A stretch of 64,000 bases of DNA from Vigna angularis (Eukaryota > Streptophyta > Magnoliopsida > Fabales > Fabaceae). A program made the translations under genes and the position numbers. This document shows, piece after piece, positions 1-9,111 of the stretch (position 1 is its first letter; every line of letters begins with the position of its first letter). The notes below the pieces were generated by a model. That model was not told the DNA's origin and ran no database searches. It saw only the letters and a list, made by a program, of their open reading frames with translations. The stretch spans positions 2,976,001 through 3,040,000 of the forward strand of contig NC_068971.1 in assembly GCF_016808095.1 (NCBI RefSeq), written 5' to 3'.

Positions 1-3
1 TAA

Positions 4-39
<36 letters not shown>

Positions 40-2358
40 TTATTTTAAGAATATGAATAAAAATAACTTTGGGTCTACTTAAAATATAGTGATAAACACA
101 ACCCAAAACCTTAGGTAGGACATAAAAGTTGTTGGAAGATAATGAAAAGTAATGATAACGTTTTTGGTAAGTATACTAAATCGTTCTAAGTAATATATAG
201 TAAGTTTAGAGTATTGTTCTCTCAAGGACTTGTGCAATACATGACAATTCTTCTTTTATAACTCAATTAGACATCAAAATGCACAAAACAACACAAGAAA
301 CTCTTTTTGATGTTTTATGAAACAGTGTGCAAGGAATTATATTTAAAAGAAACTTTGTTGGAATTGGGTTTCATGAAATAAAACTCTGTACAATATATCA
401 TTATTTCATTCAAACATTCACATCAAGACATACTAGTCCTAATCCCTTAGCATCTAGTTCTAAATTTATATATCAAAATGCTAATGCCTTAGTCAATTTA
501 ACATACAATTTGCATTAAGTCTGATGCTAAAAATGACCAAGTTATTGAGTCTATCCCTAAATCCCAAATCACTTAGGTGCTCTATCTATGTCCATGTTCA
601 AAATTACTTTGTAGTAATAAGAAACATTCAAATAACATTATATTATATTTTCAATGATAGTAAATTAAAAAAAAAACACTTATTTTTCATCAAGTAACAT
701 TCTAGATAAAGGTTCAAATAAACTTTATACCATATTAGTTAATAATAGATGGAATTAAATCAAGAATTGCATTACCGTGACATAATATAAAAAACAATAA
801 TTTTCTTTTCATCAAACAATATAAAAAATATAACTTTTAGTAATGAACTTTTTTTTAATAAAGAACATTTTACATAACATAGTATTGCCTTTATAGTATA
901 TTTGTTAATTGACTTAATTATAAGCTTAGTCCCCAGTTTTTTGGTAAAGTTTCAAGCTGTCTTACACTTAATTTTTTTTTGTTTTAATTTTTAAAAAATT
1001 GACTCAATTAGATATTTTTAAAAAGATTACAATCAACATTAATAACATGTTTTATGTCAATTAATAAATTATTTATTTATTTTCTATTTTCTGTTAAAAA
1101 AAATCTAATTTCTTTAGTTCATGCGTCAAGTCTCTTTGAGTAAAAAAATCACAAAAATAATTAAAAAAAAACAAAAAATCTATTTTTCTTAGTGATACGA
1201 GTGGTTAATACTATCAAATTATCATTATTTGAAGTATTTGAAGAAGTACTAGTTAATAAACTAGATATGATTAAATTAATCTTAAATTGATTTTCAATCA
1301 CTGATTCTTATAAATGATTTTTAGTTAACATAACACTTTTCCAAAGACGCTGATTGTGTTCCCATAGAGTATATATTTTGAGTAGACTCAAGTTGCTTTT
1401 CTCTCGTTAGATCTCACTGTTCATACTTTCAACCGTGCATTTTGGAAAAATTCTATAGTATTCATTTTCTCATTTTAGAAAAAGTCTTCATTCTATATTC
1501 ATTTTCTCTGTCCCTACGTGCATTGACTTTCACTAAAAATGAACATGTCTAGCCAATGAAATGATAACAGAGACAATATCGTGCGTTTTAGGTAAAGAAA
1601 AAGAAGTATGGGTGCAATCCTATTTCTAGTCTTTGCCTTAATCGTGATGCTAACTTCATAAACTCCAATCCAAACTTCTTTTGTACGTTAAATCGATGTA
1701 TTTGTGAAGTGTCACACCCACGTGGCTTTTAGCAAAGTGTTTTGGATATTCCTTGAAGCGCGTTTAGTCTGAAGCTTCCTGCGTTCTTGCTGGTTTTGCC
1801 GTTCTTAGTCATTTTCTATGTTAATCTTACTTTGTGAAGATATTTTTCATTGATTAAGCTCCCTAACCTAAGTCTTTAAAATATTGAACCCTTTGAAGGA
1901 CTTCATATTCTTCTAAAGTTTATGAAAATCAAAGTTATATAATTTGTAACAAAATCTTTGGTCAATTTCAAAGCTTTAGGCAAATCTAAGTTATATCATT
2001 CTTAAAAAACCTTTGTTCAAGGCTATGCCATTCTTAAGAAAGTAGTTGCAAGTTAATGATAAAGAATATATAAACTTGATGTTATAAAGTTTATCACGTC
2101 TCTATTATCTATTTGACAAACATACCAAATTATACATGAAATAAAAAGTCCAAATATGATGTTTTTTAAGCGTAATACTAACAGAATATATAACTTTTTA
2201 TTATTTAAACTAATTGAACTATACAACTTTTATATTGTGAAATTGTTAAATAAGAGAAACAAATGTTCTAACAAATTGACACATTAGAAAATCACGATGA
2301 AAATATTTGTTGATAATAGTAAAAATCAATTGGTAATTCAAGTTTACAGAAGAATTAA
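1..2358. other. AT-rich non-genic stretch
   Basis: I see no gene here. The sequence is AT-rich with long A and T runs, stop codons in every frame and no recognisable protein similarity. It opens with a TA microsatellite. It may contain decayed transposon DNA, but I could not find paired ends. Confidence 0.6.
9..36. repeat. TA microsatellite
   Basis: An almost uninterrupted run of TA dinucleotides at the left edge of the window, flanked by TAAA and TTTA runs. Confidence 0.9.
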
Positions 2359-2675
2359 CACTAGTGCAGTAAGAGAAAATGACACCGGTTACTTTTGCTT
2401 TAGACATCGGTTCTACAACCGAGGCATATACAGACGAGGTAAAAAATGGTAGGTTTTATGTCTCGATTTTTAGGTAACCGAGGTAGTAACTTGTTTTTTT
2501 TTTAATTTTTTCAATCTCAGCCATCCTCATCTCCTAACCGGTTCTACCTTCAAGCTTTCCTTCCTAATCACCACTTTCCTCACTTCTTGCTCCTCCTTTG
2601 GCTTAGGCATCATCTGTTCACCGTCAGCCAACCAATAAGCCTGTTTCAGGAGTGGAGGGTCAAAACTCAACAAAA

Positions 2676-2775
2676 GAAGCTTCATCGCACAACACACAGA
2701 GAAGCTTCATCGCAGAACACACAGAGAAGCTTCATCGCACAACACACAGAGAAGCTTCATCGCACCTTCTTCATT
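2676..2775. repeat. 25-bp tandem repeat, about four copies, inside the CACTA element
   Basis: GAAGCTTCATCGCA begins at 2676, 2701, 2726 and 2751, exactly 25 bp apart, each followed by an ACACACAGA segment in the first three units. The unit is not a multiple of three, so it would shift frame if translated. It lies just inside the left subterminal zone. Confidence 0.92.
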
Positions 2776-2863
2776 GCATAATATACAACATCATCAACAA
2801 AAGACATCATCAACAAAAGAGAAGCTTCGGAGGCCGTCAGGGGACCACTAAAGGTCGTTTCGC

Positions 2864-3163
2864 GGAGAGGACTCTGAACTCCTTCAAAACGAAGTCGTTT
2901 CGCGTGCCCCAGATCCTGACGGTACCGAAGGCATCGGCGGAGGCGACCCACTCACCGTTGGGGAAGAAACGCGCGTGGCCGAGGCGGAGGCAACCCACTC
3001 GCCGTTGGGGGAGAAACGCGCGATGATGGCCGAGGCGGAGGCGATCCACTCGCCGTTGGGGAAGAAACGTGCCATTGGGGGAGAAACGCGTGACGGTGGC
3101 CGGATCTGGCGTGTTCCCCGTAGAATGAGAGGATTCTCGATGCTTAGAATCCCGTGGCCGCAC
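2864..3163 (-). pseudogene. Captured, tandemly scrambled fragment of an AIP1-like WD40 gene
   Basis: On the minus strand the frame at about 2980-2864 reads [20 protein letters not shown] and continues into [15 protein letters not shown]. From memory this matches the N-terminal WD40 repeat of plant actin-interacting protein 1, a cofilin cofactor in actin-filament disassembly; no search was run. Upstream, the [16 protein letters not shown] segment is repeated about three times (about 2936-3100) with unit spacings near 47-51 bp, so successive copies fall in different frames. A second frame nearby reads FYGEHA, which in AIP1 proteins precedes the same motif. Frame changes and the missing rest of the beta-propeller mean it cannot make AIP1. 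It sits wholly inside the CACTA element, so transposon capture is the simplest origin. Confidence 0.72.
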
Positions 3164-3345
3164 TCTGAAGATCAGAATCTTGCGAGATTGAACAACGACT
3201 CAATTTAGGGTTCATAGAATTTGGGATTTTTTGATTTCAAGGTTTGTAGGTGATGAAGATGAAGGTTGCAAGGCTAACGTCGGAGCTTCGTGAAGATGGG
3301 CATGGAAGATAGCGCCGGCGCGATTCTGGTGAAGACGCGATTCTA

Positions 3346-3400
3346 GGTGGCTGACAACAAGGTGGTTGACGGCAAGGTGGCTAACAGCAAGGTGGCTAGG
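3346..3400. repeat. 15-bp tandem repeat inside the CACTA element
   Basis: GGTGG recurs at 3346, 3361, 3376 and 3391 in units such as GGTGGCTGACAACAA, GGTGGTTGACGGCAA and GGTGGCTAACAGCAA. The fourth unit is partial. Confidence 0.85.
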
Positions 3401-3789
3401 GTTTCGCTCAGTGGTGGTGGAGGTCGCAGGGGAAGAAGATCGCTCTAGGGGAAGGGGAAGAAGAAAAATGTGTATAGTTTTTCTGAGGTGTGTAATTTGA
3501 AAATAGTTACTAACTCGGTTCATCTGCTAACCGATGCCTAAAGAGCTAAAAAAAATTCCAAATTAACCTATATGCCTCGGTTAGAAGGTAGACCGAAAAC
3601 ATAAATGTTTAATGACACCGGTTCGTAAAATAACCGAGGCAGTCTAATGTATAGACTCCGGTTCCTACTGAACCGAGGCGTATAAGTTCACCTTAATTAC
3701 AAAATCGCCACCGCGTTTCAATATGGTTCGATTTTGTGAAAATCGAAGCATATTAAACGCGTTAAAAAACTGTTTTTTTACTAGTGTAA

Positions 3790-4409
3790 CGACAATAAAA
3801 ATTTGTCAATAAATTTTATTGGTGAATTACAAAATATGTCGGTAACTACTGATGATTACAAATCTATCTCTAAATATTCATCGGTAATTATTGACATATT
3901 CTAGATTTTGTTTGTTGGTAAAAATTTTAATTAAGTTTTTTTCTTCCTTTTTTTTCTTTTTCTACTTTCTCTCAATTCGTCGCGCCTTCACTATTGTTAC
4001 CATCACCACTATGTCAACGATGGTGAACTTTGGCTCATTCTCATTCTCCTTCTTCTCTACCTCCTCTAACTCCAACAATTATCATTGTTGCACGTTCATG
4101 TCATTGTCGCACCTTCACATCCCATCAAGTCATTGCACCTCCACTATTGCCATAGACTCACCCTTCTCCTCCTCCTTTCCCACCTCCTCTTTCTCCTTAT
4201 TCTATTATTCTTTTTTCCTTCGCACTAATCTCATCTTAATGTATAAAAAAAAATTCCATTAGACTTGGTGTAACATTTTTCACTAAATTTATTGATAGAT
4301 TTATTAATGAGAAATTCGTCAAAAATTAAAATTATAAGTTATCGACGAAATTGAGTGTCAAATTTATTACCAATAAGTAGTACATACATACAAATATATA
4401 TACATAAAT

Positions 4410-4465
<56 letters not shown>

Positions 4466-4515
4466 TTTAAATTCTAAAAATTAAATTTATCAATAATTAC
4501 AAATTTTTTGTAGTA
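3790..4515. mobile_element. Probable decayed DNA-transposon remnant next to the CACTA element
   Basis: The left part carries repeated motifs such as TCGGTAA, GTCAATAA and ATTATTGAC, and the right part carries related motifs in opposite sense. The right end read inward is ACTACAAAAAATTTGTAATT, which looks like a degenerate CACTA terminus; the left end reads ACAATAAAAATTTGTCAATA. No clean target duplication was found. The interior includes a T/C-rich segment whose open frame (3891-4262) is low complexity and not a convincing gene. Confidence 0.35.
4414..4460. repeat. TA microsatellite
   Basis: About 23 TA dinucleotides in a row, inside the putative transposon remnant. Confidence 0.93.
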
Positions 4516-5715
4516 TTGAGAGTTTGTGCAAAAGGAGTAAAACTCTAATGGTTAGACATAACTTCAACACATCGCTCTTACAACGTTTATTCAATCAAAT
4601 ACTTTGAATTTGAATATTAACATCCATCATCAAATTGGTCCAAAACTTTAGTTCTTTACATGAAAATAACCTAAATTCCTTTTATAAGTTTCAATTCCTT
4701 GTGTAACTCAACAAACAATCTGTGTTAAGTTCAACGATTAGAAGATGATCAATAAAACCATGACTGATACCAAGATATAAATAATTCATCAAGTCTTTTA
4801 CTTCAAGTAAAGACATTGAAATTATTTTTCAATTAAACACTAATATTGAAGTACAAAAAGGATTATATGTATATCATCAAAATACAAGTTTCATGTTACT
4901 ACATCTAATATCCTAACAAAAAGAAGAGTTAGCTACTCATCGATGAATGAAGAAGAAAAGATTATACAACAATGAAAAAACTACATTGAAGTGATGGAAG
5001 CACAAGAAAACCTTTTAATTGTCTACCCAACTTTTTCTCCAAAGTTTAGGTCTGAAACTATTCAATTTGAGAAACTCCATTTCACAAATTGCTCTGAGGG
5101 GGTACCCAACTACTTTACTTATTAAAGCCACGTCTCACCCAAGGTTAAGAAAATTCATGCTGATCCTCAAAATTCCCTCATTCAATCTCAAAATTCCAAA
5201 TCAAGAATGCTAGTTTGACTTTTAAACTCAAAGTTTGCTTCTGGAGCAAGCTTGACTTCATATTTTTAAAACTTTTATGCTAGTTTCTTTAATTCTTCCT
5301 TCTTCTTTTTCTACAAAAAGAATTTATATTTCTCATAACATGTTCAAGATAAAATATTAAACCTACTCCTATTTAATAGTTTAATTAACATGAAATTTAA
5401 TTAACACAAAATTTGATAAATACTCTAAATATTAAGTATATAACGCATTTATCAATCTCTCTCAAAATATAAATAAAAAGTTATCACCACTGACGTATCT
5501 CTTAAACCAAATTATGGGTGCATTCACAAGCATCCGTCCGACAATTTTCAAATTTTGCAAACTATCAACCAGTTATTGATGACTGTTTTTTAGGAGAACT
5601 TTTTGACTGATTATTTTTTTCTTTCATAAAATTGAAATTCAAATTTTAGTTGAAAATATACACTTTGGCATCCTCTTCCATCCGCCAACTGTCAAGATAT
5701 TTTGGACGGTTGACA
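4516..5715. other. Non-genic stretch upstream of a kinase pseudogene
   Basis: AT-rich sequence with no credible coding region or RNA gene. The only open frame near 5019-5213 is short and has no recognisable features. Confidence 0.5.
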
Positions 5716-5828
5716 AAGTTCTTTCTAACGAAACGCGTTGATTAAACAAACCAACGACAAGCTTAGCTACGAAGATCGAAGATGAGTAGAGGTGGACAGT
5801 GGTGGGTTAGAGGCAAGTGTTTGAAACT
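5716..5828 (+). promoter_or_regulatory. Conserved 5' flank of the kinase copies
   Basis: The stretch from CTTTCTAACGAAACGCGTTG to the start codon closely matches the reverse complement of 16717-16826, upstream of the kinase-only gene. It is probably the shared 5' UTR and core-promoter-proximal region inherited with the duplication. No clear TATA box was identified. Confidence 0.5.
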
Positions 5829-6891
5829 ATGTTTCTCAAATGTCTGGGCTTCAGCTGTTCCAAGAACACATCTCAGAGAAATTATCAACAATTATAGAAG
5901 AGTTGTGCCATCAATTTTCTCTCTCCCATCTTACCAAATCAACCAACAACTTTGATCCAAAAAGGTTAGTTGGACGTGATTCATTTTGCAAAGTATATGA
6001 AGCTTCTCTCCAACATAGACACGGCTCTCCTTATGCAGTCACAATAAAAAGATTTAATGTAAAAGACAATGACATCTTCAAGAATGAAATAGAGTTGCTC
6101 TGCCAGCTTCGTCACCCTAATATCGTCTCTCTTGTAGGATTCTGCAACCACAAGAAGGAGAAGATTATTGTGTACGAATACCTGTCCAATGAATCTCTTT
6201 ATCAACACATACAAAGCGGGAAACTGTCATGGAAGAAAAGGTTGGAGATCTGCATAGGAGCAGCGCGTGGACTGCACTATCTCACGCTGGAGCAAAGCGC
6301 ACCATCATTCATCGTAATATCAATCCTAGCAACATTCTTTTGGATGGGAACATGGAGCCAAGGCTTGCAGATTTTGGCCTTAGCGTACAGGGACAGCGTT
6401 TTATGTCAAAGCCAAAGCCGATTAAAGTAGATTCTGTTGTTGGTAATGTTTCATTTCATGACGTTGCTTATTAATGAAATTTTACCAGTTAGACTAAGAT
6501 GATACTTTCATTTATAGGTACTTTTGGCTACCTGGCTAAGGAGCATCTCGTGGACCTTACCATCACGGATAAAACTGATGTTTACTCATTTGGTATGGTT
6601 CTATTAGAAGTTGTGTGTGGAGGGTCATATGTGAAAAGGGTAACAGAAAGAGAATTTCTGAGGCCTGTTGAAGAGAAACTTCATCCGAATATCGAAGGAA
6701 AGATTGCACCTGACTGTTGGCAAGTCTTTGTAGAAATCATTCAAGGATGCGTAAAATATGAAGCAGATGAGCGACCAACGATGGGTGAAGTAGAGATGCA
6801 ACTTGAGCATGCTTTGTTGTTGCAGGAACAAGCAGATACAGCAAATACCAATGTTGAATATACCTTATTGTCCAAAACCATTATTAATTAG
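5829..6891 (+). pseudogene. Kinase-only FERONIA-like gene copy, broken by two frameshifts
   Basis: Starts MFLKCLGFSCSKNTSQRNY like the 15324-16716 gene, but one missing base near 5886 shifts the frame into an early stop. The kinase N-lobe continues in a second frame, and another single-base loss near 6281 (the GLHYLHAG region) shifts to a third. Exon 1 then reads to VDSVVG; a 75-bp GT-AG intron (6443-6517) joins it to TFGYLAKEHL and the C-lobe, ending near LLSKTIIN. The catalytic loop reads HRNINPSN instead of HRDxKxxN, so the catalytic Asp and the following Lys are both changed, while DFG is intact (LADFGLSV). The glycine-rich loop is degenerate (GRDSFCKV). It lacks signal peptide, ectodomain and membrane segment. 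It is the only kinase copy here on the plus strand. Confidence 0.88.
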
Positions 6892-7524
6892 ACCAGAATG
6901 GGATTTGGAACATCCTTTGTCTCTGCAAGATATCACAGGGCTTACAACACATCTTTCTTTAGTTATTTGGTGAGCCCTAATCAATTCAGGGAGCTACCAT
7001 TCTGATAAAGCATTTCCTTACTCACGCTTACCAAATGTATTAAAAAATTCAATGTGTATGTACTTTTTTCAGAAGTTAAACTAAATTGAGATATCACTAG
7101 CTTTTGTAGTGATCCTTGTTTGTAGCTGTTTTAATCTCACTGTATCTAAAGATGTCATCATTGCAATTATCTTTAATTACTATAATTTGAAAGCTGTGAA
7201 GGAATAACTGTTTGAGTGCATATTGTTCTTACTCCTACTGTTTCTTGTGGCCAACATGACACTATAGGATAAAAGATAATAGTTTTCACTGTGATTTGTT
7301 AAATCTGGTATATAGAGTCGAGTGTGGAGAGTATACAAATTAGTCACATTTGTTAAGATAACACGGCTGACTTTCCTGTCCTGGGACACAGGTTTGACCT
7401 GCGGTTAGCACGCAGAAACATGTAATATTTTTCTATTGATATCTCCCAATTATTTTCTAAGGTTGGGCCTAAAGATACATCTTTATACGGTTGTTTTCTC
7501 ATTCAATTTCTTGTAGTGTGTGGA
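6892..7524. other. 3' flank of the kinase pseudogene; no gene seen
   Basis: Probable former 3' UTR followed by unremarkable AT-rich DNA. No coding, RNA or transposon signal was recognised. Confidence 0.45.
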
Positions 7525-7815
7525 ATTCAGAATAAACACGAGGAGAAGTAAAAACAATATAGGCTGAAGCAAGATTTTCTTCACTGCCTTCAGATTTATA
7601 ATTCAGATACAATCACACTCATAAAAATGCTTAAAACAAGGATTGCTACAAATGCTAGAGATATCTTAATTGTACTTAACTACTGCACAAAGTATACAGC
7701 AACTGCTTTGTTTGTCCCAGAAAGCTAAAAGCCTTCAATTGAGCTCACAAAATTACCAATGAAACATCACTTCTAAGTAATTGTCTTCTGCGATACTGAT
7801 ATCTTCACGTTCGCG
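7525..7815 (-). pseudogene. Orphan 3' end (3' UTR and last codons) of another kinase copy
   Basis: This stretch aligns by eye with 15062-15325, the 3' UTR and tail of the kinase-only gene. It shares TTCAGAATAAACACGAG, GCTAAAAGCCTT, GAGCTCACAAAATTA and GATATCTTCA in the same order and orientation, with substitutions and small indels. The similarity stops near 7815 just where the coding part should begin, and no kinase sequence follows. I infer the remnant of a further minus-strand copy whose coding region has been lost. Confidence 0.6.
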
Positions 7816-9111
7816 AAATGACAAACTGTGCTTGAAACTAAATTGAATGTTGAAAAAAGTCAAAAACTACTTTAAACAAAACTAACGGACTAAAATAAGT
7901 ATTAAGCCAGGCCTCCTGTGAATTGTAAGGTTTACTTAGAATGAAGAAAATGGTTATTAACTTGGTCACTGGCATGTAAAAAACGGTCATTTAACTTCAA
8001 CTTTAAGCATTTCAATTAATTAATACAGAAATATAAATGTCCACTCAATTTATTTTTTTTGATAAGGGAGATGTAAAGGAGAAAATGACAAATAAAATAA
8101 GTCCACTCCTATTGATTATTTAAATTTAAAATGCATACATTTGATCACTCTAGATAATAAAATAAACTAACATTAATAAAATTTGATATATTCATCTTTG
8201 AATCCGTAAGTAGTTCTGTATTTTTAAGATAAATTAAGACTTTCATCCTTTCTCATTAACTATGTTAGTGTTGAAAACAACAAATTATTTGCTAACATTT
8301 TTTAATTTGAGATAATCTAAAATATAATTTTTAGTGGCCTAGAGCTCCCTGAATTTGTGTTTGCAGTATTATTAAACTTAGGTTTTATTGGCAGTTTTTG
8401 CGCAAAACAAACGAAGAAACCAAACACAAAAAGCAACTCTTGGCCGCCATATATCTGTAGGACTTTAAACAATTACACATTAATACAGGTAGCAACAAAT
8501 CATAAACATCACTAAATTATCCTTGCGGTCAGTTAGATCATTGATGGAATTAGAAGAGAAGAACAAAAGTCACAAATTTCTTCTAAAGGAAAACTAATTT
8601 GAAAATTTACAGATTCATGATCAAATTTGATTAAAAATATAGAGATTAAAAATAATAGGACAAAAAATTCTTATAATTTTTTTGGGTAAAAATGTATAGT
8701 TTTTCCTTCACTTAGATAAAGTTGTTTTTTCCGAAAACCTGAAACAGTAGGTAAATCTATGCTCAGTCAAAGACCTGATAGAAAATGGTGAATCAGTGAA
8801 GTCTTGAATAGATGCTGACCCATGCTAAGTTAATAGTGTAATATGACTATGAAAAATTATTATTCTCATATTTTTCTCTTATTTCCACTTTACAACCCAT
8901 TATAATAATATAATAATGTATATTAGAATTTTAGATTAAAATATAAAACAAATATGATTAAAATAATATTATATTTAGTTCTCTGTTTTGGACTTCAATG
9001 TTTTGGATTTTGTCTGAGAACATGGTGAAGTTCTCTGTTTGCTGGAAACTCTGCTTTGAATGCTGAAGATAGATGTGGTTGAAAGCGTAGGATTTAGTAA
9101 AGCCTAGAGGC
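7816..9111. other. Intergenic DNA and 3' flank of the receptor kinase
   Basis: AT-rich, no gene recognised. The last ~150 bp next to 9112 are probably 3' UTR of the receptor-kinase gene on the minus strand. Confidence 0.45.

Larger units (their letters stand above)
2359..3786. mobile_element. Non-autonomous CACTA (En/Spm-type) transposon with captured host DNA
   Basis: The element begins CACTAGTGCAG and ends, read inward from the other side, CACTAGTAAAAAAACAG. It is flanked by a perfect 3-bp target duplication TAA (2356-2358 and 3787-3789), the size expected for CACTA transposons. Both subterminal zones are packed with short motifs related to CCGGTT and AACCGAGGC in both orientations (about 2385-2535 and 3510-3760), the usual transposase-binding architecture. 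No transposase reading frame is present, so it must be mobilised in trans. The 1.4-kb interior is GC-richer than its surroundings and holds tandem repeats and a WD40 gene fragment. TIR identity beyond the first seven bases is weak. Confidence 0.88.

Noticed and set aside
3891..4262. 123-codon open frame rich in Ser, Phe and Thr
   Set aside because: Low-complexity translation of a T/C-rich tract inside a probable transposon remnant, without recognisable protein features.
5019..5213. 64-codon open frame
   Set aside because: No similarity, codon pattern or conserved neighbours; expected by chance.
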